A stretch of 12,419 bases of DNA, taken from positions 1-12,419 of the forward strand of contig JBBSKF010000114.1 in NCBI GenBank assembly GCA_038256525.1, in the 5' to 3' direction. This DNA comes from SCTD01 sp038256525 (GTDB taxonomy: Bacteria; Actinomycetota; Actinomycetes; Mycobacteriales; SCTD01). The translations under genes and the position numbers were made by a program. Positions within the stretch are counted from its first letter, which is position 1. Every line of letters starts with the position of its first letter. Under the pieces are notes generated by a model. It was not told the DNA's origin and made no database searches. It saw nothing but the letters and a program-made list of their open reading frames with translations. Of the stretch, positions 1-7,098 are shown piece after piece.

Positions 1-73
1 ACTAGGGTGCTTCCCATCCCGGCGCCGGGCGCCGCCCCCGTACGCCCTTCGGCTCGAAAGGCATCTGCTGCCG
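1..73. other. Upstream region of mreB, no gene supported
   Basis: These 73 nt precede mreB. They contain a GC-rich inverted repeat around 20-34 (GGCGCC, one G, GGCGCC) without a following T-run, so a terminator is not supported. A purine-rich GAAAGG at 56-61 is a weak candidate ribosome binding site for mreB. The mreB frame stays open upstream to a TAG at 3-5 in another frame. No convincing promoter is seen; it may lie before the window. Confidence 0.4.
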
Positions 74-1099
74 ATGTTCAGGTCGCTGCTCGGCCGCGAC
101 ATGGCGGTGGACCTCGGAACGGCGAACACCCTCGTCTACGTGCGGGGTCGTGGTGTGCTCCTCAACGAGCCGAGCGTGGTGGCGGTGGACACCAAGACCA
201 ACGCCATCGTCGCCGTGGGCACCGAGGCCAAGCGCATGATCGGCCGAACGCCGAGCAACATCGTCGCGATCCGTCCGCTGCGGGACGGCGTGATCGCGGA
301 CTTCGAGACGACTGAGCGGATGCTGCGCTACTTCATCCAGAAGGTGCACAGGCGAAGGCATTTCGCGAAGCCACGCATCGTCGTCTGCGTGCCCAGCGGG
401 ATCACCGGCGTCGAGCAGCGGGCTGTGAAGGACGCGGGCTACCAAGCCGGCGCGCGGCGCGTCTACATCATCGAGGAGCCGATGGCCGCGGCGATCGGCG
501 CCGGCCTGCCGGTCCACGAGCCGACCGGCAACATGGTCGTCGACGTCGGCGGCGGGACCACCGAGGTCGCGGTGATCTCGCTCGGCGGCATCGTCACGAG
601 CCAGTCGATCCGCACCGGGGGGGACCGGCTGGACGCGGCGATCATCACCTATGTCAAGAAGGAGTACTCCCTGCTGCTCGGCGAGCGGACCGCGGAGGAC
701 ATCAAGATGTCGATCGGCTCGGCCTTCCCGATGCCCGACGAGCCGGTCGCGGAGATCCGCGGGCGCGATCTCGTCTCAGGCCTGCCCAAGACGATCGCGG
801 TCAGCGCCGAGGAGATTCGCAAGGCGATGGAGGAGCCGCTCAACGCCATCATCGACGCTGTGAAGACGACCCTGGACAAGTGCCCGCCGGAGCTTGCCGG
901 CGACGTCATGGACCACGGCATCGTGCTGACCGGCGGCGGTGCGCTGCTCCAGGGCATCGACGAGCGGCTGCACCACGAGACGGGCATGCCGATCCACATC
1001 GCCGACAACCCGCTGCACTCCGTGGCGATCGGCTCGGGCAAGTGCGTCGAGGAGTTCGAGGCCCTACGTCAGGTCCTCATCTCCGAGCCGCGCCACTAG
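74..1099 (+). CDS. mreB: Rod shape-determining protein MreB (bacterial actin homologue)
   Basis: MreB is a cytoplasmic, membrane-associated actin-like ATPase whose filaments position the lateral-wall synthesis machinery. The 341-residue product is full length for the family. The N-terminus runs directly into the phosphate-1 motif DLGTANT (residues 13-19). Phosphate-2 is DVGGGTTE starting at D157, with a preceding EEPMAAAIGAG segment that carries the expected acidic residues. The adenosine motif TGGGALL is near residue 287. The ATG at 74 was chosen because family members begin a few residues before GRDMAVDLGTANT. It is the first gene of the operon, and mreC follows after 15 nt. In Actinobacteria with this cluster, MreB acts in elongation or sporulation, depending on the genus. 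Identification is essentially certain from sequence motifs; the role in this organism is inferred. Confidence 0.98.
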   Translation: MFRSLLGRDMAVDLGTANTLVYVRGRGVLLNEPSVVAVDTKTNAIVAVGTEAKRMIGRTPSNIVAIRPLRDGVIADFETTERMLRYFIQKVHRRRHFAKPRIVVCVPSGITGVEQRAVKDAGYQAGARRVYIIEEPMAAAIGAGLPVHEPTGNMVVDVGGGTTEVAVISLGGIVTSQSIRTGGDRLDAAIITYVKKEYSLLLGERTAEDIKMSIGSAFPMPDEPVAEIRGRDLVSGLPKTIAVSAEEIRKAMEEPLNAIIDAVKTTLDKCPPELAGDVMDHGIVLTGGGALLQGIDERLHHETGMPIHIADNPLHSVAIGSGKCVEEFEALRQVLISEPRH

Positions 1100-1114
1100 C
1101 GACGGCGACCGCCC

Positions 1115-1966
1115 GTGAGCGGACCGCGGCTGCTGCTCGTCGTACTCGCACTGGCGGCCCTCGCGCTCACCGCCATCGACGCGCGGTCCGGCGCCTCTTC
1201 ACCCTTTGATGCCGTACGCCGCGGCGCGGACACGGTGCTCGGTCCGGTCCAGCGCGCCATCGGGGGAGTGGCCGGCAGCGTGGGCCACGTCTTCGCCGGC
1301 GCCCCGGCGGAGCAGGAGGGGCTGCGGGAGGAGATCGCGCGGCTGAGGGCGGAGCTGGAAGCGAACGAGGACCTGCGGCGGCGGGGCGCCGAGCTGGACC
1401 GGCTGCTCGGGCTCGCCGAGCGCGGGAGCGCCCCGACGGTTCCCGCTCGGGTCGTGGCTGTCGGCTCGGCCTTCGGCTTCGGCTCGACGGTCACCATCGA
1501 CGCCGGCAGCCGGGACGGCCTGCAGCCCGGTCAGACGGTGCTGAGCGGCGCCGGGCTGGTCGGACGCACGGTGCGCGTCGGACCGTTCACCGCCACCGTC
1601 CTGCTGCTCACCGACCCCGGCTTCACCGTCGGGGCCCGGCTCACCCGGGAGGGCACCATCGGGCTCGCGACCGGGGCCGGGGCCACGCTGACCTACGAGC
1701 TGGTCGAAGGCGGGCGGGTCGCGATCGGGGACGCGCTGCTGACCACCGGCTCCGAGACCTTCCTGCCCGGCGTACCGGTCGGGCGGGTCACCGCTGTCGA
1801 CGCGAGCCCCGGCGACCTGGTCACCACCGCCGAGGTCGAGCCGTTCGTCGACGTCTCGGCCCTGGACCTGGTCGGGGTGGTCATCGCGCCGCCGCGGGAC
1901 ACGCCGCGGTCGCCGCTGCCGCCGCCGCCGCCCCCGCCCCCGCCGACGCCCCCGCCCCCGCCGTGA
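1115..1966 (+). CDS. mreC: Rod shape-determining protein MreC
   Basis: MreC is a bitopic membrane protein whose periplasm-side domain links MreB to PBP2 and activates it. The 283-residue product has one N-terminal hydrophobic segment (about residues 4-20). A charged coiled-coil stretch follows (about 67-100, rich in E, L and R), and then the two beta-barrel lobes typical of MreC, including ARVVAVGSAFGFGSTVTIDAG and the DGLQPGQTV loop. The C-terminus ends in a proline tail, 14 Pro in the last 15 residues (269-283), encoded by a C-rich repeat. The GTG start at 1115 gives the expected short cytoplasmic N-terminus; no strong Shine-Dalgarno sequence is visible. The TGA stop overlaps the mreD GTG start (GTGA at 1963-1966), indicating translational coupling. 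Confidence 0.95.
   Translation: MSGPRLLLVVLALAALALTAIDARSGASSPFDAVRRGADTVLGPVQRAIGGVAGSVGHVFAGAPAEQEGLREEIARLRAELEANEDLRRRGAELDRLLGLAERGSAPTVPARVVAVGSAFGFGSTVTIDAGSRDGLQPGQTVLSGAGLVGRTVRVGPFTATVLLLTDPGFTVGARLTREGTIGLATGAGATLTYELVEGGRVAIGDALLTTGSETFLPGVPVGRVTAVDASPGDLVTTAEVEPFVDVSALDLVGVVIAPPRDTPRSPLPPPPPPPPPTPPPPP
1919..1963 (+). repeat. C-rich low-complexity tract coding the MreC proline tail
   Basis: CCG/CCC codons repeat here (9 Pro, Thr, 5 Pro) up to the mreC stop. The complementary strand has several runs of G5 separated by short spacers, compatible with a G-quadruplex. Tracts like this are prone to length change by slippage; a change that is not a multiple of three would alter the mreC end and its overlap with mreD. 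Confidence 0.7.
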
Positions 1967-2499
1967 CGCCCCGCCGGTTCGCGCTCGGCGCGGTCACCGT
2001 CGTCGGCGCTCTGCTCCTTCAGTCCGCCGTCCTGACGCGGCTGCCGCTGCCCGGCGGTGCACCCGACCTGCTGCTCGTGCTCGTGGTGGCCTTCGCGTTG
2101 GCTGAGGGGCCGCTGTCGGGGACGGTCACCGGTTTCGTCGCCGGCCTGCTGGCCGACCTCGGGACCGACCACGAACTGGGCCGCAGCGCGCTGGTCTACA
2201 CGCTCGTCGGCTACGTGGCCGGGCTTGTACACGACGCCCCGGCCTTCGGCGCCGGCCGGTCCGCCGGGCGGGGCCGCTCCCCGTTGGTGCCGCTCGTGGT
2301 CGTCGCGGGGGCGGCTGCTGCCGGCGTCACGGTCTACGCGGCGGAGGGCTTCTTGCTCGGCGACGACAGGGTGACGCTCGACGCCTTCCGGCAGTCGCTG
2401 GTCGCCACGGTCGCCTACTGTGTGCTCCTGACCCCGTTCGTCGTCCCGGTCATCGGGATCCTGGTCCGGCGACTCGACTTCGACCCGCTGCGACGGTGA
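1963..2499 (+). CDS. mreD: Rod shape-determining protein MreD
   Basis: MreD is a small integral membrane protein of the elongation complex that works with MreC. The 178-residue product is typical in length and is dominated by hydrophobic segments (about residues 7-27, 32-66 containing LLLVLVVAFALAEG, 69-90, 107-128 and 140-168). It ends in a short basic tail. The MreD-like features are the early L-P-G-G-A-P-D-L-L-L-V pattern and the G-x-x-x-G-F-x-x-G-L-x-x-D-L segment. The GTG start overlaps the mreC stop by 4 nt, and mrdA begins 7 nt after the stop. Sequence conservation in MreD is low, so gene order between mreC and mrdA adds much of the weight. Confidence 0.93.
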   Translation: MTPRRFALGAVTVVGALLLQSAVLTRLPLPGGAPDLLLVLVVAFALAEGPLSGTVTGFVAGLLADLGTDHELGRSALVYTLVGYVAGLVHDAPAFGAGRSAGRGRSPLVPLVVVAGAAAAGVTVYAAEGFLLGDDRVTLDAFRQSLVATVAYCVLLTPFVVPVIGILVRRLDFDPLRR

Positions 2500-2506
2500 C
2501 TGACCC

Positions 2507-4573
2507 GTGAGCGAGCGTTCCCAACTTCGTCTGTTCGTCCTTCGGGTGCTCGTCGTCACGATCCTCGCGACGCTGTTCGGCCGGCTGTGGTTCCTGCAGG
2601 TCTACGCCGGCGAGACCTACGACCGGGCCGCCAGCGCCAACCGGGTCCGTGAGGTCGTCGAGCCGGCTGCCCGGGGGGAGGTCTACGACGCGCGCGGCGT
2701 TCCCCTCGTACGCAATCGTACGGCACTGGTTGTGTCGGTGAACCGGTCCACGCTGCAGCGCGAGAGCGACCGCGGCGCCGCCGTCCTGGACCGGCTCGCG
2801 GCCGTGATCGACGTGCCGGCAGCAGATCTCGCTCAGCAGATCACGCCGTGCGGGACGCAGGTCGCGACGCCGTGCTGGCGTGGTTCGCCCTTCCAGCCGG
2901 TGCCGGTGCGGGAGTACGACGCGCGCGACCCGGCCGCCCTCGCCCGCGTCCTGCGCATCGAGGAGCACCGCGAGGACTTCCCCGGGGTCGGCGCCGAGTT
3001 CGCCGCCGTACGCGACTACCCCGGGGGACAGGCGGGCGCGCACCTGTTGGGCTACCTCGGCCCGATCAGCCAGGAGGAGGCCGGCCAGCCGGAGTCTGCC
3101 GGGGTGCAGCCCACCGCGCTGGTCGGCCGGTCGGGGGTCGAGGCGAGCTACGAGGCGGCGCTGCGCGGGACCGACGGGAGCCGCCAGGTGCTCGTCGACA
3201 ACGTCGGCAGCGTCACCGGCACGAAGAGCCGGACCGCTCCGCAGCCGGGCGACACCCTCGTCCTGTCCATCGACGCCCGCGTGCAGCAGGTCGCCGAGGA
3301 CGCGCTGCGTCGGGCGATCGAGCGGGCCCGCACCCTGGAGTCCCGCGCCGGCGGTCTGCTGGTGGCCGACTCCGGTTCGATCGTGGTGATGGAGGCCCGC
3401 ACGGGACGGATCGTCGCGATGGCGAGCTACCCGTCGTACGACCCGGCGGTGTTCGTCGGCGGCGCGACACCGGCGCAGTACGCCGAGCTCGTCGACGACA
3501 GCCGCGGCGCACCGCTGGTCTTCCGGGCGATGCAAGGGGCGTACGCGCCGGCCTCGACCTTCAAGGTGATCTCGGCAGCGGCGGCGGTGAGCAGCGGCGA
3601 CTACCCGCTGGGCGGCAGCTATCCGTGCCCGGGGGTGTATCCGCCGACCGGGCAGCGCAACTTCGACAGCGCGGTGCTCGGCGCGATCGACCTGCGGACC
3701 GCGCTGGTGAAGTCGTGCGACACGGTGTTCTACAAGTTCGGCTACGAGCAGTGGCAGCGCGACGGCGGCAACCGGCCGGTCGCCGCGCCGCGTGATCCGA
3801 TGATCGGTCTCGCGAAGGCGTTCGGGCTCGGTGAGCGCACCGGCGTCGACCTGCCGAGCGAGCGGCGCGGGACGATCGCGGATCGGGCCTACAAGCAGGC
3901 GTTCTGGGAGAGCACGAGGGACAACCGCTGCGCGGGCGCGGTCAACCCGGTCCTGACTGACGAGCGCCGGCAGGCCAACGCGGAGTTCTGCGCCGACGGA
4001 AACCGCTTCCGCGGTGGCGACGCCACGAACTTCGCGATCGGCCAGGGCGACACGCTCGTGACGCCGCTGCAGCTCGCGACCGTCTACGCGGCGATCGCCA
4101 ACGGCGGGACGGTGTTCGAGCCGCACGTCGGGCGGGCGCTGCTGTCGCCGGGAGGGGCGGTGCGCGAGATCGCGCCGGTGGTGAAGCGGGCCGTGCCGGT
4201 CGCCCCCGAGGTGCTCGGCTATGTGAAGGAGGCGCTGTCGGGGGTGACCCAGCCGGGTGGGACCGCCGCGGGGGCCTTTGTCGGCGCCCCGGTCGCGGTC
4301 GCGGGCAAGACCGGCACCGGCGAGGTCGCGAACTCCCAGGACACCTCGTGGTTCGCCTCGTTCGCGCCGGCCGACAAACCCGACCTCGTCGTCGTGGGGA
4401 TGGTCTCGCAGGGCGGCACCGGCGGCACCGTGGCGGCGCCGATGGTCCGCGAGGTCTATGACGGCATCTACGGCGCGGCCGGTCGCGAGCCCGCGCTGCC
4501 GGGCGGACGGCTACCGGACCTGCTGCCGACCCTGCGGCCCGACGGCTCGATCGCGCCACCGGGTGCGCAGTGA
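2507..4573 (+). CDS. mrdA: Penicillin-binding protein 2 (class B transpeptidase)
   Basis: This is the D,D-transpeptidase that cross-links new peptidoglycan in the elongasome, working with the glycosyltransferase RodA. The 688-residue product has an N-terminal membrane anchor (about residues 8-26) and a PBP dimerisation domain (about 48-230, containing RGEVYDARGVPL). The transpeptidase domain carries S350-T-F-K353 (SxxK nucleophile), S403-C-D405 (the SxD form usual for PBP2) and K601-T-G603. Six cysteines (115, 123, 374, 404, 475, 495) all lie in the exported part, and C404 is the middle residue of the SxD motif. The C-terminal tail is short and proline/glycine-rich. The GTG at 2507 is 7 nt after the mreD stop and gives the standard short cytoplasmic N-terminus. 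Identification is very secure. Confidence 0.97.
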   Translation: MSERSQLRLFVLRVLVVTILATLFGRLWFLQVYAGETYDRAASANRVREVVEPAARGEVYDARGVPLVRNRTALVVSVNRSTLQRESDRGAAVLDRLAAVIDVPAADLAQQITPCGTQVATPCWRGSPFQPVPVREYDARDPAALARVLRIEEHREDFPGVGAEFAAVRDYPGGQAGAHLLGYLGPISQEEAGQPESAGVQPTALVGRSGVEASYEAALRGTDGSRQVLVDNVGSVTGTKSRTAPQPGDTLVLSIDARVQQVAEDALRRAIERARTLESRAGGLLVADSGSIVVMEARTGRIVAMASYPSYDPAVFVGGATPAQYAELVDDSRGAPLVFRAMQGAYAPASTFKVISAAAAVSSGDYPLGGSYPCPGVYPPTGQRNFDSAVLGAIDLRTALVKSCDTVFYKFGYEQWQRDGGNRPVAAPRDPMIGLAKAFGLGERTGVDLPSERRGTIADRAYKQAFWESTRDNRCAGAVNPVLTDERRQANAEFCADGNRFRGGDATNFAIGQGDTLVTPLQLATVYAAIANGGTVFEPHVGRALLSPGGAVREIAPVVKRAVPVAPEVLGYVKEALSGVTQPGGTAAGAFVGAPVAVAGKTGTGEVANSQDTSWFASFAPADKPDLVVVGMVSQGGTGGTVAAPMVREVYDGIYGAAGREPALPGGRLPDLLPTLRPDGSIAPPGAQ

Positions 4574-4582
4574 GCCCGGCCT

Positions 4583-4634
4583 CCCGCCCCTGCCCCCGCC
4601 CCCGCCCTCACCCCCGCCCCCGCCCCCGCCCCCG
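4583..4634 (+). repeat. C-rich (CCCCCG)n tract in the mrdA-rodA spacer
   Basis: Imperfect tandem CCCCCG/CCCGCC units fill the first half of the mrdA-rodA spacer. The minus strand reads as four or more G5 runs separated by single C residues, a strong G-quadruplex pattern. It is not needed for either coding sequence. Confidence 0.75.
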
Positions 4635-4686
4635 TTCTCGGTGCCACGAGCGCCCGCCGCGAGCTCACCTTTGGCACCGAGAACGG
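4632..4686 (+). repeat. Perfect 15-bp inverted repeat (hairpin) between mrdA and rodA
   Basis: The left arm CCGTTCTCGGTGCCA (4632-4646) and right arm TGGCACCGAGAACGG (4672-4686) are perfect reverse complements around a 25-nt loop. The loop could add a small inner stem, GAGC 4648-4651 with GCTC 4663-4666. No T-run follows, so it does not look like a classical intrinsic terminator. It lies 26 nt before the rodA GTG, where an RNA structure or protein site could affect rodA expression. Function is unknown. Confidence 0.8.
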
Positions 4687-4699
4687 CGTGGGCGGCGGC

Positions 4700-4706
4700 A
4701 GGGGGG
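4700..4706 (+). promoter_or_regulatory. Ribosome binding site deciding the rodA start
   Basis: An AGGGGGG run lies 6 nt before the GTG at 4713. It is the only good Shine-Dalgarno-like sequence in front of the conserved RodA domain, and it supports 4713 over the earlier in-frame codons that would translate the C-rich repeat. Confidence 0.6.
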
Positions 4707-4712
4707 CATGCC

Positions 4713-5897
4713 GTGAGCCTGTCGGCTCCGGTGCGGCTCGGGCGCCGGGACGCCGGACTGCGCGAGCGGGCGCTCGGCCGCGACGCGGCCCTCCATCGCC
4801 TGGACTGGGTGCTCGCGCTCGCGGTCGCCTCGCTGATCGGGCTCGGCTCGCTGCTGGTGTGGTCGGCGACCCGGCAGCGGATGCTCGACTCCGACCTCGA
4901 CCCGCAGACCTTCCTGCAGCGCCATCTGCTCAACGCCGCGATCGGCCTCGCGCTGGCGGCCGTCGCCGCGCTGGTCGACTACCGGTCGCTGCATGCGTAC
5001 GCCCCGATCGTCTACGGCGCCTCGGTGCTGGGGCTGGTCGTGGTGCTGTCGCCGCTCGGCTCGACGATCAACGGCGCCCACTCGTGGATCGTGTTGGGCG
5101 CGGGTTTCCAGGTGCAGCCCTCGGAGTTCGCCAAGGTCGCGCTGGTGCTCGGCATGGCGATGCTGCTCGCGGACCGGCGCGACCGGGATTCCCCGCCCCG
5201 CACCGCTGACATCCTCGCGGTGCTGGCGATCGCCGCCGTACCGCTCGCTCTGGTGATGCTGCAGCCCGACCTCGGGACCGCGCTGGTGTTCGTCTTCCTC
5301 GTGCTGGGCGTGCTGACGATCGGCGGTGCGCCGGCGATCTGGATCGGCGGGCTGGTGCTCGCCGGGGTCGTCGTCGCGGGCGGCGCCGTGCAGGCGGGGG
5401 TGCTGGACGACTACCAGCTCGACCGCTTCGCCGCCTTCACCAATCCCGAGCTCGACCCGCGCGGGGCCGGCTACAACAGCAACCAGGCGCGCATCGCGAT
5501 CGGCTCGGGTGGCCTGCTCGGCAAGGGGCTGTTCGAGGGGACGCAGACCCGCGGTCGGTTCATCCCCGAGCAGCAGACGGACTTCATCTTCACCGTCGCG
5601 GGGGAGGAGCTCGGCCTGCTGGGCGCCTCCACTGTCCTGATCCTGCTGGGGGTGGTGCTGTGGCGGGGCCTGCGGATCGCCTCGCGCAGCTCCGACACCT
5701 TCGGCCGACTGGTCGCGGCGGGGGTAGTGGCGTGGTTCACCTTCCAGAGCTTCGTCAACATCGGCATGACGCTCGGCATCATGCCGGTCACCGGCCTGCC
5801 GCTGCCGTTCGTGTCGTACGGCGGCTCGGCGATGTTCGCGAACCTGCTGGCCGTCGGGCTGCTGCAGAACGTGCACCTGCGCAGCCGCGAGCTCTGA
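4713..5897 (+). CDS. rodA: Peptidoglycan glycosyltransferase RodA (SEDS family)
   Basis: RodA polymerises lipid II into glycan strands in the membrane, in complex with PBP2 encoded just upstream. From the GTG at 4713 the product is 394 residues, normal for the family, with about ten hydrophobic helices. SEDS signatures present are HSWIVLGAGFQVQPSEFAK, LQPDLGTALVF, and the large extracellular-loop motif PEQQTDFIFTVAGEELG with the essential aspartate D290. The C-terminal LPLPFVSYGGSAM and LLQNVHLRSREL are also typical. The frame is open upstream into the mrdA 3' end, but that part is proline-rich repeat translation, so the start with a Shine-Dalgarno sequence was chosen. A short basic N-terminal tail (about 30 residues) precedes helix 1. 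Unlike the tight junctions upstream, 139 nt separate it from mrdA. The family call is certain; RodA rather than FtsW rests on the operon context. Confidence 0.95.
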   Translation: MSLSAPVRLGRRDAGLRERALGRDAALHRLDWVLALAVASLIGLGSLLVWSATRQRMLDSDLDPQTFLQRHLLNAAIGLALAAVAALVDYRSLHAYAPIVYGASVLGLVVVLSPLGSTINGAHSWIVLGAGFQVQPSEFAKVALVLGMAMLLADRRDRDSPPRTADILAVLAIAAVPLALVMLQPDLGTALVFVFLVLGVLTIGGAPAIWIGGLVLAGVVVAGGAVQAGVLDDYQLDRFAAFTNPELDPRGAGYNSNQARIAIGSGGLLGKGLFEGTQTRGRFIPEQQTDFIFTVAGEELGLLGASTVLILLGVVLWRGLRIASRSSDTFGRLVAAGVVAWFTFQSFVNIGMTLGIMPVTGLPLPFVSYGGSAMFANLLAVGLLQNVHLRSREL

Positions 5898-5916
5898 GGC
5901 GGTCTGCGGCCCGCCC

Positions 5917-5944
5917 GCTCCCCGCTCCCCGCTCCCCGCTCCCC
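5917..5944 (+). repeat. Tandem repeat (GCTCCCC)x4
   Basis: Four perfect copies of the 7-mer GCTCCCC start 20 nt after the rodA stop and end exactly where hairpin element A begins. On the minus strand this reads as GGGG runs separated by AGC, a G-quadruplex-compatible pattern. Confidence 0.9.
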
Positions 5945-6009
5945 ATGATCATCAGGAGGTTGACGTCGACACGCCGAGGTGTGTCGGACGGCGATCCCCT
6001 GATGATCAT
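5945..6009 (+). repeat. 65-nt palindromic hairpin element, copy A
   Basis: The ends are perfect 12-bp inverted repeats (ATGATCATCAGG at 5945-5956, CCTGATGATCAT at 5998-6009). The interior continues the pairing, so the whole 65 nt can fold as one hairpin: 28 pairs, two mismatches (5957x5997, 5963x5991), one bulged G (5987) and a CGAG loop (5975-5978). A second copy lies at 7098-7162 in the same orientation (57 of 65 identical). No target-site duplication is visible. It sits between convergent genes, so it could act as a terminator here, but copy B is not in a terminator position. The stop codon of the nuclease gene (6006-6008, minus strand) lies inside the right arm. Confidence 0.9.
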
Positions 6010-7019
6010 GCAGTCTGGTCGCAGGCGGTCCGGAGTTCGGCGTCCTTGGCCACGACCCGTGCCCGGAACTCGTCCTGGCGGCGACGCAGGTCGTACCAGG
6101 TGGCCCGTTCGGTCCACCAGCCGAACGACTGCGTGCGGAGGTCGCGGCGCTGGTCCTTGGCGACCATGCGCTCACCGGCATGCCCGGCCTGGCCGTCGGA
6201 CTCGACGGCGAGCCGGATCTCCTCGTCCCCGAGGTCGAACCGCGCGACGAGACGGGCGGCGTTGTCGAAAAGGCGCACCTGCGGGCACAGGCCGGGCAGG
6301 ACCGGCAGCAGGATGAGACGGGCCACCGTCTCGGCAGGCGACTCCGCCCGACCGTCGGCGAGCGCCAAGCCTTGCCGCAGCGCCGGGACGCCGACCACCC
6401 CGTGGCGGTCCGCGGCAGCTTGCACGAGCTTCGGGAGCAGGTCGGGCTCTCGGTGCAGCGCGTTGTCGAGCGCACAGACGAGCGCCTCGTGGCTCACGAG
6501 GCCGGCGCAGTCGACCAGCGTGCGAGCCGGAGACGTCACCCAGAGCCCTCCGGGCCGCCGTACGAACTCACCGGACGCGAGTCGCAGCTGCCGTCGGTGG
6601 AGCGTCCGCCCGCCCCTGGTCAGTGCGGGAAGGTGCCTGGGAACGGCGACGTCGTCGAGCAGGTGCTCGGCGGCACCCGTCGCGGGGTCGTGATCGTCGA
6701 TCAGTGGGAGGCGGTACACCCGCGCGGCCGTACGCCCGGCCGCCACCGCCCGCAGCCGGCGTCGACGCCTGCCGGTGACCGGATCCGGCCGTCCGTACGC
6801 GAAGGGTTGCCCAGCCCCGCCGCTCGCCAGGCACGCTGCGAGGGCTCGCTGCTCCGCCGACAGGTCGCAGCCGCCGTCGGCGTAGACCCCGCGCCAGGGT
6901 GTCTGCCAGACGCGGGTGCGCACCAGCGTGTCGATCTCGCCGGGCGTCAGCAGGGTGAGCGCATCGGCCCGGGTCCAGATGCCGAGGGATGCTGCGCCGA
7001 GGCTGGACAGGTCGGTCAT
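6006..7019 (-). CDS. DUF559 domain (Vsr-like) predicted endonuclease with AbiEi-like N-terminus
   Basis: The product is 337 residues. The N-terminal part (about 10-50, ending in WQTPWRGVYADGG) resembles the winged-helix region found in AbiEi-like proteins and in many actinobacterial DUF559 proteins. The middle holds VTSPARTLVDCA (161-172), a common signature of this group. The C-terminal domain matches DUF559, related to very-short-patch-repair endonucleases: ESPAET (226-231), then D262, E273-S-D275-G with H280 nearby, and a basic RRD segment (291-293) before the final strand. This is a plausible PD-(D/E)XK-type active site. No partner toxin, methyltransferase or helicase is adjacent, so the substrate and role are unknown. 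The ATG at 7019 has AAGGTCAGG just upstream. The gene is convergent with rodA, divergent from the radical SAM gene, and flanked by hairpin elements A and B. Its GC-rich codon use resembles its neighbours, so recent transfer from a low-GC source is not indicated. Confidence 0.85.
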   Translation of the reverse strand: MTDLSSLGAASLGIWTRADALTLLTPGEIDTLVRTRVWQTPWRGVYADGGCDLSAEQRALAACLASGGAGQPFAYGRPDPVTGRRRRRLRAVAAGRTAARVYRLPLIDDHDPATGAAEHLLDDVAVPRHLPALTRGGRTLHRRQLRLASGEFVRRPGGLWVTSPARTLVDCAGLVSHEALVCALDNALHREPDLLPKLVQAAADRHGVVGVPALRQGLALADGRAESPAETVARLILLPVLPGLCPQVRLFDNAARLVARFDLGDEEIRLAVESDGQAGHAGERMVAKDQRRDLRTQSFGWWTERATWYDLRRRQDEFRARVVAKDAELRTACDQTA

Positions 7020-7071
7020 GGACCTGACCTTGTCGGCGCAGCGACAGCCGATGGGGCTTCGGCGTGCCTCC

Positions 7072-7098
7072 TGTGCACAACGTCTGGGGTGTGGACAA
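7072..7098 (-). promoter_or_regulatory. Pair of DnaA-box-like 9-mers
   Basis: Read on the minus strand, TTGTCCACA (7090-7098) matches the DnaA box form preferred in high-GC Actinobacteria, and TTGTGCACA (7072-7080) differs by one base. They are in the same orientation, 18 nt apart start to start, and the first abuts hairpin copy B. They could be DnaA sites or a direct-repeat operator for the nuclease gene. Nine-base matches can arise by chance. Confidence 0.4.

Noticed and set aside
20..34. Terminator of an upstream gene before mreB
   Set aside because: It is a GC-rich inverted repeat only, with no T-run and no visible upstream gene to judge by.
2450..4126. Minus-strand frame opposite mrdA
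   Set aside because: It is a shadow of the PBP2 gene with no motifs of its own.
4257..4712. Earlier start for rodA inside mrdA
   Set aside because: The extra residues would be translated mrdA 3' end in another frame plus the C-rich repeat. The GTG at 4713 has a good ribosome binding site and gives normal RodA length.
6006..7019. AbiE-type toxin-antitoxin system
   Set aside because: The N-terminus resembles AbiEi, but the C-terminus is a nuclease-like DUF559 domain and no AbiEii nucleotidyltransferase gene is adjacent.
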